A stretch of 64,000 nt of DNA from Gracilinema caldarium (GCF_029265695.1 NZ_JAJUHW010000010.1:16308-80307); one strand, 5' to 3'. Shown: positions 1-8,788, numbered from the stretch's first letter. Notes: generated from the letters alone by a model not told the origin. Made by a program: numbers and translations.

Positions 1-1035
1 TAAAAAAGCGATGGGGAACATTCCAATGGTCTGAACCAAGACCAGCCCCCCAAGGCCATAGATACTAAAGTTCTGCAGGCCCAGTAGCTGTTTGGTAATA
101 AGACCGTTATTTCCAAAAAGGAGAATAATAGACAGGGTTAAAGAAAAGGGCGGTGAAATAACCGGCATGGTTGCAAGAGTACTGATAAGCCGTTTGCCCC
201 TAATACTGGTCCGTTCGGTCACAAAGGCAAACAAAAATCCAATGATTGTTGATATACTGGCGGTTATAATGCCCAGTCGCATGGAGCCCCAAAGGGAAAC
301 CAAATAACGTGCAGATAGGGTAGATTTCCAAATCTCCCATGTAAAAATGCCGTCCTTTACAAAGGTAAGCCTTACCGCTTCCAGCAATGGGTATGCAATA
401 AACGCAAGGGCTATGCCAAAAAGAATAAGTATTCCATAGCCTGTTAAGGGGTCCCGTGCAAAGAGAACCACACTATAAATGATGACAAAAAGGAGCAGGG
501 CCAAGAGACAAAGATTGCGCAATAGATTTTCAAATTCCGCAGCAGATCCAGGGATGGTAAACACCACTAGTGCGCCCCGCAAATCAGCACTATTTTCGTC
601 CGGCACAGGTGCAAAAAACACATTGAGAGTGCCGGTATGGTTAGCCTTGTCCGATAGAGACTGTTTGCCCGCATAGGGTTCAAGGTAATAGACACTTTCA
701 AGACCTTTTTTAAAATCCGCCGTATCCTTAAACTGTTCCCATAACGAAAGGGCCGTTTTATCACCGGTAGGATTAATAAAGTCCCCTGTATCTGGCGATA
801 GATGCACATAAAGACCTTTGCTGCCTTCAATGGTCTGGGATAATTCCATAATCCATGTATCAAAAAGGTTGGCATCCTTTGGAGCAGTTTTAGCAAAAAG
901 GGTAATCTCTTTGAACTGGGCTTTTTCGGTCAGAGACCGGAAGGATCCAATTAAGGACGAATATATCCAGAAATCAATCACTGCAAAAAGGAGACCCACG
1001 CCCAACAATTTAAACCATTTCTTTTGGGGTACCAT
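1..1035 (-). CDS. Iron(III)/2-aminoethylphosphonate-type ABC transporter permease (partial)
   Basis: The gene runs off the left edge of the window, so the ORF track misses it; I translated it by hand from an ATG at 1035 preceded by GGAG. All 345 codons are open. It has an N-terminal membrane segment, a hydrophilic region of about 130 residues likely to face the periplasm, a second pair of membrane segments, then the start of a MetI-like permease domain. This resembles AfuB/FbpB-type permeases, which are long and often carry two permease domains. The binding protein lies just upstream on the same strand, so the two form an importer. The substrate (iron, phosphonate or another anion) cannot be told from sequence. 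The C-terminal half is outside the window. Confidence 0.75.
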   Translation of the reverse strand, partial: MVPQKKWFKLLGVGLLFAVIDFWIYSSLIGSFRSLTEKAQFKEITLFAKTAPKDANLFDTWIMELSQTIEGSKGLYVHLSPDTGDFINPTGDKTALSLWEQFKDTADFKKGLESVYYLEPYAGKQSLSDKANHTGTLNVFFAPVPDENSADLRGALVVFTIPGSAAEFENLLRNLCLLALLLFVIIYSVVLFARDPLTGYGILILFGIALAFIAYPLLEAVRLTFVKDGIFTWEIWKSTLSARYLVSLWGSMRLGIITASISTIIGFLFAFVTERTSIRGKRLISTLATMPVISPPFSLTLSIILLFGNNGLITKQLLGLQNFSIYGLGGLVLVQTIGMFPIAFL

Positions 1036-1104
1036 GCTGCGGCTCCATAATGAAATGGGGACGTATCCGGAGCCGTAGAAAGCTGACACCGAACAGTCCC
1101 CATC

Positions 1105-1120
1105 AATCTGTGAACAGATT
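1105..1120 (-). promoter_or_regulatory. Small hairpin between binding-protein and permease genes
   Basis: AATCTGT and ACAGATT form a perfect 7-bp inverted repeat separated by 2 nt, directly after the stop codon of the binding-protein gene. Such intercistronic hairpins often stabilise the upstream part of a transporter mRNA, which would favour the binding protein over the permease. There is no T-tract, so it is not a strong terminator. The role is inferred. Confidence 0.4.
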
Positions 1121-2128
1121 TTAGCGATTTACACCGATTTCATCCATCCAGCGTTTGAGAAGCCGGTCTTTATTAACCTTGTCTCCATCCCACGCCATAT
1201 CCTGATTAACGGTTTTTATTTCATTAATAGAGAGAGCCATAGGATGCTTTTCAGCTCCCTTAGCGACTAAAACCACATACCATTTGGTAAAGATTTTCTG
1301 AGCTTCCTTGGAAGAAAGAATCCAGTCATACAGTTTCTTGGCATTCACCGCATCTTTGCCGCCCTTTATTAAGGACATGGAAGCTAGTTCATAGCCTGTC
1401 CCTTCGGCGGGGGGGATAATTGCCACATTGGCGCCTTCTACCTTGAGTTTTACCTGGTCATGGGCATACCCAATAGCTATCGGTATTTCACCAATGGCAA
1501 CGCTCTTGCCGGGAGCAGATCCCGATTTGGTATACTGGTCAATGTTTGCATCCAGTTTTTTAAGGTACTCAAAGGCCTTGTTTTCATCACCGTTGAACAC
1601 ATACCGCATGGTGGTTAGCACATTATATGCGGTTCCCGAGGTGTTGGGATTGGCCATACGAATTTTGCCTTTGTACACCGGGTTTAATAGGTCTGCCCAG
1701 CTCTTCGGTATGGGCAACCCCTGTTCTTTTGCTTTGTCCAGGTTGATCACAAAGGTTAGGGGACCTACATAGAGTCCGATCCAGTAATCCTGCGGATCCT
1801 TAAATTGGGCAGGAGTATTTGCAGCAAACCGCGACTTATAGGGAGTGGTGAGTCCCTTGGACTTTGCGGTGATATGATCCAAGCCGACACCGCCAACCCA
1901 GATAGAAGCCTGGGGATTGGCTGCTTCTGCTTCCATACGGGCTACAGCTTCGCCGCCAGAGAGGCGCACAAAATTCACCGTAATGCCTGTTTCTTTTTGG
2001 AACTGTTCAAAGAGCTCCTTTGCCAGGGGTTCTTCCAATGTGGTATAGGCTGACAGGCTGTTCTGGCCAAAGGCAAGGGCAGCCGAAACGAGAATGGTGA
2101 GAACTAATAATCCGATCCGCTTTTTCAT
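1121..2128 (-). CDS. ABC transporter substrate-binding protein, iron(III)/2-AEP family
   Basis: This is a periplasmic binding protein of about 335 residues for the permease gene that follows it. The ORF track starts at a TTG (2143), but the ATG at 2128 is preceded by AGGAGG and begins a clear signal peptide (MKKRIGLLVL..., ending near AFGQ), so I use that. The mature part has the two-lobed FbpA/AfuA-type look, with an early SAYTTLEEPLA segment and a WADLLNPVYKGKIRMANP hinge-type segment typical of the iron/phosphonate group. The ligand is unknown. It probably forms an operon with the permease; the ATP-binding subunit is not in the window. The 5' leader is long and contains a hairpin. Confidence 0.85.
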   Translation of the reverse strand: MKKRIGLLVLTILVSAALAFGQNSLSAYTTLEEPLAKELFEQFQKETGITVNFVRLSGGEAVARMEAEAANPQASIWVGGVGLDHITAKSKGLTTPYKSRFAANTPAQFKDPQDYWIGLYVGPLTFVINLDKAKEQGLPIPKSWADLLNPVYKGKIRMANPNTSGTAYNVLTTMRYVFNGDENKAFEYLKKLDANIDQYTKSGSAPGKSVAIGEIPIAIGYAHDQVKLKVEGANVAIIPPAEGTGYELASMSLIKGGKDAVNAKKLYDWILSSKEAQKIFTKWYVVLVAKGAEKHPMALSINEIKTVNQDMAWDGDKVNKDRLLKRWMDEIGVNR

Positions 2129-2159
2129 CAAAAACCTCCTCAATGCAAAGCGTCGCGCC

Positions 2160-2181
2160 GTCTAGGGCCAAGCCCCCAGAC
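2160..2181. promoter_or_regulatory. Hairpin in the leader of the binding-protein gene
   Basis: An inverted repeat of eight pairs (one G-U) with a 6-nt loop lies about 30 nt upstream of the start codon at 2128. It would fold in the 5' leader of the transporter mRNA. It could regulate expression or act as a weak terminator of upstream readthrough. No known riboswitch consensus is visible. Confidence 0.3.
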
Positions 2182-2275
2182 AGCACATTTACATATCCTA
2201 AACCAATTTCTTACAGAATGCAAATAATAAGGGTCTAATATAGGGCTCCTCATATCATCAATTTTATTCGCCCCC

Positions 2276-2305
2276 TTGCATGCAGGCATACTGACCATAT
2301 ATAGT
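2276..2305 (+). promoter_or_regulatory. aspS promoter, probably giving a leaderless mRNA
   Basis: TTGCAT, an 18-nt spacer and TATAGT form a sigma-70-type promoter. The -10 box ends only 8 nt before the aspS ATG and no Shine-Dalgarno sequence is present, so transcription should start at or next to the start codon. Confidence 0.55.
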
Positions 2306-2313
2306 AACCTTCT

Positions 2314-4185
2314 ATGGAAACGATGAAACGTACCGTTACCTGCGGGGATCTTAAAAAAGCCGACGCAGGAAAAACTGTGATTTTGAACGGATGGGTCCAC
2401 CGCAAACGAGACCATGGGGGCATTTCTTTTATTAACCTGCGGGACCGCTATGGGGTTACCCAGGTTGTCGTTGATGCTGATGCCCCAGAGGCGCTTAAAG
2501 CGACCACTTCTGAGCTGCATAACGAATATTGTATCGCCGTCGAAGGGGTTGTACGGGCCCGGCCGGATAACATGGTTAATCCCGACATGGCCACAGGTGA
2601 AATCGAGGTCGTGGCAAAAAACCTGGTTATTTTGAGCCGCTGCGAGGTCTTGCCCTTCCAGATTGAAGAAAAATCCGACGCTAAGGAAGACCTGCGTCTT
2701 AAATACCGCTACCTGGATCTCCGTTCCGGAGGCATGCAGAAGCGCATAAAACTCCGAAACGATGTCACCTTTGCAGTCCGGGAGTGGATGCAGGCCCACG
2801 GTTTCTACGAAATTGAAACACCGACCTTTATTAAATCCACACCCGAAGGCGCCCGGGACTACCTGGTTCCGAGCCGACTCTATCCAGGAAAATTTTACGC
2901 CCTTCCCCAATCGCCCCAGCTTTATAAACAGATACTTATGGTCGCGGGCTTTGACAAATACTTCCAGATCGCCCGCTGTTACCGGGACGAGGATGCCCGG
3001 GGGGACCGGCAGCCAGAGTTTACCCAGATTGATATTGAGATGTCCTTTGTCAGCCGTGAAGACGTTCTTACCATGATCGAAGGCCTTTTTGGCTATGTCT
3101 TTAAAAAGACCTTGAATGTGACTCTTCCTGAAAAATTCCGCCGTATCAGCTACGACGACGCCATGGAGCTCTATGGCTCGGACAAGCCGGACCTCCGTTT
3201 TACCATGGAAATGCAGGACTTTGCACCCTATGTGGCAGATTCTACCTTCCAAGCCTTTAAGGATGCTCTGGCAAACGGCGAAGCGGAGCGTCAGGCCGCA
3301 GCAGCCAAGGGAGTTACCATCCCAGGCGGCGGCGTAAAGGCCCTGGTTGTTCCCGGAAAGGCCGACTACTCTCGCAAACAAATTGATGAACTTGAAGCGG
3401 CTGCGAAGATTTACAAAGCAAAGGGTATGGCCTGGATGAAGGTTGTTGCCGGTGCAGACGGCAAGGCAACTCTGGAAGGAGGGGCCAGCAAATTCTTCTT
3501 GCCAGCCGCTGACGGTTCTGGAGCCCCCGCAGACCTGGCGGGCCGGATCATTACGGGACTGGGAGCAAAGGTCGGAGACCTTATCCTTATGGTAGCGGAC
3601 AGCAAGCGTAAAATCGCCAACGTGGCCCTCGGCGCAGTCCGCTCCAAGCTCGGCAAAGACTTAGGCCTCTGTGATCCCAACCGCTTTGAGTTTGCATGGA
3701 TCATCGACTTCCCCATGTTCGAGTTCAACGAAGAGGAAAACCATTGGGAAGCGGCCCACCATATGTTCACCTGGCCCCAGGAAAAGTACCATGCCACCAT
3801 GGAAACCGATCCCGGTTCGGTTAAGGGAGACCTGTACGACCTGGTATTAAATGGCTTTGAACTCGCCAGCGGCTCTATCCGTATCCATGATCCGGAGTTG
3901 CAGAAAAAGGTATTCAAAATCGTAGGCTTTAACCCTGAGGACGCGGAAAAGAAATTCGGCTTCCTTACCGAAGCATTTAAGTACGGTGCCCCGCCTCACG
4001 GCGGTATCGCCCCCGGCCTGGACCGGCTCGTCATGCTCATGGCAGGGGAAACCTCGATTAAGGAAGTCATCGCCTTCCCGAAGAACTCCTTTGCTGTCAG
4101 CCCCATGGATGACTGCCCCAGCGAGGTCGACCAGAAACAGCTTGATGAACTGCACCTGGTGATAAAATACCCCGAAAAGAAATAA
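2314..4185 (+). CDS. aspS: Aspartate--tRNA ligase
   Basis: A class II aminoacyl-tRNA synthetase that charges tRNA-Asp in the cytoplasm. The order is the bacterial one: N-terminal OB-fold anticodon-binding domain (to about residue 110, with GWVHRKRDHGG), catalytic core with the motif 2 region FTQIDIEMSF near residue 235, a GAD-type insertion in the middle, and motif 3 GIAPGLDRLVML near residue 565. At 623 residues it is slightly long for a bacterial AspRS. No Shine-Dalgarno precedes the ATG at 2314; a second ATG lies three codons in. The promoter position supports the first. Whether it is discriminating or also charges tRNA-Asn cannot be judged here. Confidence 0.96.
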   Translation: METMKRTVTCGDLKKADAGKTVILNGWVHRKRDHGGISFINLRDRYGVTQVVVDADAPEALKATTSELHNEYCIAVEGVVRARPDNMVNPDMATGEIEVVAKNLVILSRCEVLPFQIEEKSDAKEDLRLKYRYLDLRSGGMQKRIKLRNDVTFAVREWMQAHGFYEIETPTFIKSTPEGARDYLVPSRLYPGKFYALPQSPQLYKQILMVAGFDKYFQIARCYRDEDARGDRQPEFTQIDIEMSFVSREDVLTMIEGLFGYVFKKTLNVTLPEKFRRISYDDAMELYGSDKPDLRFTMEMQDFAPYVADSTFQAFKDALANGEAERQAAAAKGVTIPGGGVKALVVPGKADYSRKQIDELEAAAKIYKAKGMAWMKVVAGADGKATLEGGASKFFLPAADGSGAPADLAGRIITGLGAKVGDLILMVADSKRKIANVALGAVRSKLGKDLGLCDPNRFEFAWIIDFPMFEFNEEENHWEAAHHMFTWPQEKYHATMETDPGSVKGDLYDLVLNGFELASGSIRIHDPELQKKVFKIVGFNPEDAEKKFGFLTEAFKYGAPPHGGIAPGLDRLVMLMAGETSIKEVIAFPKNSFAVSPMDDCPSEVDQKQLDELHLVIKYPEKK

Positions 4186-4203
4186 AACTTCCAACAAACA
4201 AAC

Positions 4204-4238
4204 AAGGGATGTCCACGCAGTGTCCATGGACATCCCTT
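4204..4238. terminator. Hairpin terminator after aspS
   Basis: AAGGGATGTCCA and TGGACATCCCTT form a perfect 12-bp stem with an 11-nt loop, 18 nt after the aspS stop codon. The downstream run is only moderately T-rich (CTTTTAT some 15 nt on), so termination may be incomplete. Confidence 0.6.
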
Positions 4239-4314
4239 CCCACCGCTTTTATAAATCCATTTTAGCTTTACCAAAATAGTTCGATAATAAAAACAGATTA
4301 GGAGGCTTTCCCCT

Positions 4315-5109
4315 ATGATTGAAATTGAGCAAAAACTTCTGGACCAGCTTTTTTTAATGAAGGAAGAATACCAGATTAAAGGTATTAAGGCTGAGTTTGA
4401 GGCAGAAGGGACGAGCTACCAGGACATGGTACGGCTGAGGCGCATCACCTTGCAAGCGGGGGTAAAGCTCTTTGTTAAAATTGGCGGGGTCGAGGCAGTC
4501 CGGGATCTTAAAGACTGTCTTGAGCTGGGGGTCGACGGCATCATCGCCCCCATGGTGGAGTCGCCCTTCGGCATTAAAAAATTTCTAGATGCCTACAGAT
4601 CAGTATTCCCCGCTAAGGACCACCATTTAGCCATCAATATAGAAACAAAACAGGCGGTTCAGCTCTTACCGGACATCCTTTCCGCTGCCTATCCAGCCAT
4701 CGATGCCATTACTATTGGGCGTACCGACCTGAGCGCATCCTATTTCGATCCCGGCATTACACCCGACAGTCACTTTATCTGGGAAACCATAGAGGCCATC
4801 ATCGAAACCGCTGCTGACCGCTTCGCTATTACCGTGGGTGGGAATATTTCGAACACAACCCAGGAACGTATGCCCCAGTACCCCCTGGCGGCCCGGACGG
4901 TGCAATTCGTAGAAACCCGCAAGGTCATCATTCCAACCGAGGTATTCCTTGCAAACCGCGCGGCCCTCTTGGACGCCCTCTGGTTCGAAGAACTATTTAT
5001 CCTTTCCCGCAAAGAAGTAAGCGAACGGTTCCTTGCACCGGACTTAAAACGGCTGGACAAGCTAGCCCGTCGAAGCAGCCCGAGCCCCGTACCAATAACT
5101 AAGGTTTAA
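4315..5109 (+). CDS. HpcH/HpaI-type aldolase (citrate lyase beta-like family)
   Basis: A TIM-barrel metal-dependent aldolase-like protein of 264 residues. The family signatures visible are IIAPMVESP around residue 85, INIETK (metal-binding glutamate) near 110, and the metal-ligand motif IGRTDLSAS near 138. Family members cleave or form C-C bonds on pyruvate- or acetyl-CoA-related substrates; the natural substrate here is unknown. The start is supported by AGGAGG about 9 nt upstream. It is transcribed toward the crtO-like gene, and the two coding regions overlap by 11 nt at their 3' ends. Nothing around it links it firmly to a pathway. Confidence 0.75.
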   Translation: MIEIEQKLLDQLFLMKEEYQIKGIKAEFEAEGTSYQDMVRLRRITLQAGVKLFVKIGGVEAVRDLKDCLELGVDGIIAPMVESPFGIKKFLDAYRSVFPAKDHHLAINIETKQAVQLLPDILSAAYPAIDAITIGRTDLSASYFDPGITPDSHFIWETIEAIIETAADRFAITVGGNISNTTQERMPQYPLAARTVQFVETRKVIIPTEVFLANRAALLDALWFEELFILSRKEVSERFLAPDLKRLDKLARRSSPSPVPITKV

Positions 5110-5602
5110 ACTTACGCTTAAGCGTTCCAGGGTCAGGCGCTAGAATCGGCAGGCCAAGCAGCCTGGCCCGGTTATAGCGCTGAATAAGGACAAAAGGAAC
5201 ATTGGCTAAGAGGGCATACAAAAACATAATCAGGTTCGCAGGCCAGGGATTCCAGGGAAGGCAGAGAGGATAAAACACAAAGGGTAAAAGATGGGCAAGC
5301 TCTGCCCGGCAGGTTTCCTGCACAAAACGGGCAAGATACTCCCGGTCAAAACGTTCAAGCCGGGACTTATTAAAAGGGTGGAGAGAGAAAAACTCACCCG
5401 CCTCCGGAAGCCTGTCCTTCCAGGCTTGTATTCTTAGATACCGCCGATATACTGAGCCCTTCTTTTCCCAGGGGTGGATTCTAAAAAGCAGCCCTTCAGG
5501 CCGGTATAGACTATCCGGGAAAAGATGCACCATATAGCCGCTTGCAAAATGAACCGCCACCCAAAAAAGTGAATTGGCGAGGATATAGAAGAGCACCATC
5601 AT
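5099..5602 (-). CDS. CrtO-like glycosyl acyltransferase
   Basis: A small membrane protein of 167 residues resembling glycosyl-4,4'-diaponeurosporenoate acyltransferase (CrtO), the last enzyme of staphyloxanthin synthesis, which acylates the sugar of a glycosylated carotenoid. It has an N-terminal membrane segment, a central conserved block (FSLHPFNKSRLERFD; CRAELAHLLPF), and a second hydrophobic stretch near residues 118-140 ending in VLIQRYNRARL, which is typical of the family. Its ATG overlaps the TGA of the upstream glycosyltransferase (ATGA), so the two are translationally coupled. The other carotenoid genes are not in the window, so the acceptor could be another glycolipid. Confidence 0.7.
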   Translation of the reverse strand: MMVLFYILANSLFWVAVHFASGYMVHLFPDSLYRPEGLLFRIHPWEKKGSVYRRYLRIQAWKDRLPEAGEFFSLHPFNKSRLERFDREYLARFVQETCRAELAHLLPFVFYPLCLPWNPWPANLIMFLYALLANVPFVLIQRYNRARLLGLPILAPDPGTLKRKFKP

Positions 5603-6748
5603 TTAATCTGAACCCTCCGGCCCCGCCACTCTATGGGAAGACGCAATAGCTGCATCATAAAAGACCTCGCGAGCACGATTACAAAAAAGAGGGCAAAACA
5701 GGGAAAACCGAGAGAGCTCCACCAGCGGAAGGCCCCGATCCGCCTTACACCGGAAAATAAAACACCGGCAAAAACGAGATAGGCAGCACCAAAAAACAAA
5801 CCCGCCCTCAGCTGCGCCGCGGCGAGAGATCTTATCAACCCTATGGGGATACTGAAAGATAAGGTCATAATTGATGAAATGATCAGGATAGTCCAGAGAC
5901 TTGATCGCTGGGCTCCCAGGGCCATATTTTTTGACCAGCCGTTAAAAAGCGTATGAAAACCCTCTGCGTACATTCTAAAGGTTATTCGGTTCCTGTGGGG
6001 TATCGAATAGAGGGGGACCTTAAGCTTAGCAAAGGCCTGGCCTAACGCCATATCCTCCAGTATGGAGTCCCGAACCAGGAGGTGTCCCCCCGTAGCATGG
6101 TATGTTTCCTTATCTATGACCATACAGGGACCAAAAAAAACCGAGTTTTGTTTCAAAGGGATGCCGCCACTGGCCGAGATCAAGGCCAAGGATGGCAACC
6201 AGGTTGAAATAGAGAGAACACTGTTCGTAGGCCCTTTTCATAGCATGATAGGGCTGAACGCTGAGTACAGATCCTGGTCTGCTGTAACATGCAAGATACT
6301 CCAGGGCATCGGGGGCCAAAGTCACATCGGCATCAAAAAAAACAAGCAGGTCGCCCCTCGCTTCCAGAGCTCCTGCATAACAGGCTGCGCTTTTTCCTGT
6401 CCACCTGGGATCCCCTGGGGCTTCCAGCTGGGCAGCCGATAGTGTATCTGCAGGCTGAACAACCCGGCATCCAAACCGGCGGGCGAGCACAGCGGTTTCA
6501 TCGGTGGAACCATCATCCACAACAATGACTTCATAGGGCGTAAACGTCTGGTTTTGCAAAGATTCAAGCAGCGGGCCGAGCCTCTGTTCTTCGTTGCGGG
6601 CAGGAATAATGACCGAAAAACGTACTGCTTGGGAGGATACAGTGCTGCCTTGCAGATGGGAAAGCGGGGCGGTATAAAAGCGGCGCAGTCTCAGGAAACC
6701 GAGAGATGCGAGGTATGCACAGATGAGAAGCGGTATCAGGTCCTGCAT
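5599..6748 (-). pseudogene. CrtQ-like family 2 glycosyltransferase, frameshifted at a T8 tract
   Basis: Two ORFs in different frames (6110-6748 and 5599-6198) make up one GT2 enzyme. The first holds the N-terminal membrane anchor, the nucleotide-sugar binding start SVIIPARNEE, VVDDGSTDET and the DADVTL metal site. The second holds FGPCMVIDKETYHATGGH, the FRMYAEGFHTLFNGW segment and the C-terminal membrane helices. In the sense strand the frames meet at eight Ts (6133-6140). Removing one T fuses them into a single 382-residue protein (1149 nt, divisible by 3) that resembles staphylococcal CrtQ as I recall it. The break may be a sequencing error, a real mutation or a phase-variable switch. It is followed by the crtO-like gene in one operon. 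Confidence 0.8.
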
Positions 6749-6756
6749 AATGGAAC

Positions 6757-6762
6757 ACTATA
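6757..6762 (-). promoter_or_regulatory. -10 box of the crtQ-like gene
   Basis: TATAGT lies 8 nt before the ATG at 6748, and no Shine-Dalgarno or good -35 box is seen. The arrangement matches the other probable leaderless starts in the window. Confidence 0.4.
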
Positions 6763-7417
6763 CACCCCAAGCGCTTTTTTCCGCCAGGCTCAATATTGCT
6801 TTTAAGTCCCTCTGGGTTACGCTCCTATGGGCGCTTTCAAGAAATTCATCCATCCCGCTGAATCCTTCCGCTTTGAGGGCCGCCGCTTGAATCCCCATTT
6901 CAAGCCGGTCAAGCTGGCGAACAAAACGGGATTCGGGGCTTTTACCCTCCTCAAAATCTTCCCACAGGGCAAGAAGACGCTCAGCTTCCGGCAAACCAGC
7001 TACAACCCGAAGGAAAGCTTCCCGTTCCCGTCTATATTTTTCTTCAGGCGATACACCGTCTACCGGCGTAATATCCCCTGCGTAGACCTCTCCCAGTTCA
7101 TGGACCAGGGCCATCTCCAGGCACCGAAGCCGGTCCAGACCGGCAAACTCTTCAGTTTGCCCAAGCCGATCCGCTAAAAGCAGGGCCAGAAGGGCCGTGC
7201 CAAAACTGTGGTCCGCCACCGATTCGGCCCTCGCTTCGCTGACACCCCGTTTCAGCCAGCCCTGGCGGAACAGGCCCTTAAGGTCCATGATCCGGACAAA
7301 GGTTCGCAGGACCGCTTCGGTGCCGGGCGGCTCTAACCCAATAGGGGCCTTTTGACGACTCTCTTTGTTTGGCGCACCCAAAAGCCGCCCTTCCCCATCT
7401 TGGAATTTACGCTTCAT
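6758..7417 (-). CDS. HD-domain phosphohydrolase (YfbR/HDDC2 5'-nucleotidase type)
   Basis: A metal-dependent phosphohydrolase whose family removes phosphate from (deoxy)nucleoside 5'-monophosphates. The first metal histidine is in SVADHSFGTALLAL (about residue 70), followed by ALVHELGEVYAGDITP and the later aspartate in RQLDRLEMGIQA. The signature HD pair is HE here, which is unusual. The N-terminal 30 residues are not conserved in the family. The ORF track begins at a TTG (7423); I prefer the ATG at 7417, although GGAGG is closer to the TTG. It overlaps the 3' end of the MFS gene by about 11 nt, so the two are probably cotranscribed. Confidence 0.75.
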   Translation of the reverse strand: MKRKFQDGEGRLLGAPNKESRQKAPIGLEPPGTEAVLRTFVRIMDLKGLFRQGWLKRGVSEARAESVADHSFGTALLALLLADRLGQTEEFAGLDRLRCLEMALVHELGEVYAGDITPVDGVSPEEKYRREREAFLRVVAGLPEAERLLALWEDFEEGKSPESRFVRQLDRLEMGIQAAALKAEGFSGMDEFLESAHRSVTQRDLKAILSLAEKSAWGV

Positions 7418-8666
7418 AGGCAAGGATCCTCCGGTCCCAGCGGTCTACCACAAAGGCTAAAAAAGCCCAGATCAAGCAAACTGCGGCGGTTGCAAGCCAA
7501 AGCAGGGCATAGTTGCCTCCCCCAAGCAGCCAGCCCCCAGTAAGCGGGCCGATTACCCAGCCCGCAGAAAAACAGACACCCAGAAAGGACTGAAAGGACG
7601 CTCGCCAATTGGCAGGAGAATGCCGGGCAAGAAAGACCCCCATGTTTATGGAAGAGACGATTTCTCCGGTGGTCCAAATAACCGTGGAGACTGCAAACCC
7701 AATAAACGAAAGCCGCATGGCAAGCATACCGAATCCTATCACATAAAAAAGACCGGAAAGGGACATACAGCTCAAGGGAGTCCATGAACGAAGGAGCCGG
7801 GCAATCGGAATGGAAAAGAGGATTACCACCACCGCATTCAAAGACATAAGGTATCCCATAGAACGGGGACCCGCTTTGTCCATCACATGGGACACCGTCA
7901 TGGGAAGACCAAAGCCGGTTTGAGAATAGGTAAGACTGGAAAGGACTGCAAGACCCGCAAAGGCAAGCAGTATAGGCCGGGAAACAAAGGCTCGGAAGGC
8001 GCCCCGCCCATCATGATGTTCCAAACAGGATGCCACATGAGTTTCCTTGGGCATTTTTACACCCTGGCTTATCAAGAGAACTGAGAGCAGGGTTGTAAAA
8101 GCATCGCCCCGGAATAACCAAGGAATGGAACGTTCAAATAGGAATGCTGCCACCAGGGGTCCCAGAGCAACCCCCACATTGATAGACCAGTACTGGAGCC
8201 CAAAGACTTCCTTCCGTTTTTCCGGAGGAGCGAGATCAGTAAGTACCGCGCCGATGAGCGGCCGGGCCCCGCCGCGAAAGAGGCTGCCAAATACGATGAG
8301 TGCGGGCGCCCAAGGAACATGGACCATAAAACTGAGTAGCAGATTGATGAACGCCCCTGCGCTTTGGAACATAAGGAGGGCTTCTTTACGGCCTGTGCGG
8401 TCAGCGACCCAGCCAGAGAGAAGAGAACCTGCCATCGAAGCGGTAAACACCATGGAAATCACAAAACCCACACGGGCTGCTTCATAGCCCAACACCCGGG
8501 ATAAATAAAGGGCAAGAAAGGAACCCACAAAATCGCCAAAACGGTTAATCATGGTGGCAAAAAACATGGACCATAAAGAAGTACCAAGCCCGCGGTACGG
8601 AGCAAGAAGCCGTGCCGGAATACCTGCAAGGGACGATCCGAAGGATGCCAGTCTCGAATTATTCAT
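7407..8666 (-). CDS. MFS transporter
   Basis: A 419-residue inner-membrane protein with about 12 hydrophobic segments. It has the loop 2-3 major-facilitator signature (GWVADRTGRKEALL, near residue 85) and a conserved LTDLAPPEKRKEVFG loop often seen in drug/proton antiporter-like MFS proteins. Substrate unknown. It is followed with overlap by the HD phosphohydrolase gene. The start ATG has no Shine-Dalgarno; a TATAGT sits 9 nt upstream. Confidence 0.88.
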   Translation of the reverse strand: MNNSRLASFGSSLAGIPARLLAPYRGLGTSLWSMFFATMINRFGDFVGSFLALYLSRVLGYEAARVGFVISMVFTASMAGSLLSGWVADRTGRKEALLMFQSAGAFINLLLSFMVHVPWAPALIVFGSLFRGGARPLIGAVLTDLAPPEKRKEVFGLQYWSINVGVALGPLVAAFLFERSIPWLFRGDAFTTLLSVLLISQGVKMPKETHVASCLEHHDGRGAFRAFVSRPILLAFAGLAVLSSLTYSQTGFGLPMTVSHVMDKAGPRSMGYLMSLNAVVVILFSIPIARLLRSWTPLSCMSLSGLFYVIGFGMLAMRLSFIGFAVSTVIWTTGEIVSSINMGVFLARHSPANWRASFQSFLGVCFSAGWVIGPLTGGWLLGGGNYALLWLATAAVCLIWAFLAFVVDRWDRRILAYEA

Positions 8667-8675
8667 AATTGGCCC

Positions 8676-8681
8676 ACTATA
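8676..8681 (-). promoter_or_regulatory. -10 box of the MFS-HD operon
   Basis: TATAGT ends 9 nt before the MFS start codon. No convincing -35 is visible. Transcription would begin within about 3 nt of the ATG. Confidence 0.35.
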
Positions 8682-8725
8682 ACCTAAACAATGGTAAGTG
8701 GGAATAGCGCGGTCTTCTCCGTTTC

Positions 8726-8754
8726 TTGACTAATAAAGCGTTATATTACACTAT
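8726..8754 (+). promoter_or_regulatory. speD promoter
   Basis: TTGACT, a 17-nt spacer and CACTAT precede speD by about 35 nt. The short leader that follows carries AGGAGA. Confidence 0.45.
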
Positions 8755-8788
8755 TTAAAAATACCAATTTTTAGGAGACACAAAGAGA

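Noticed and set aside
2140-3381. Minus-strand ORF of 413 aa
   Set aside because: It is a shadow of aspS on the opposite strand; aspS has full family motifs and this ORF has none.
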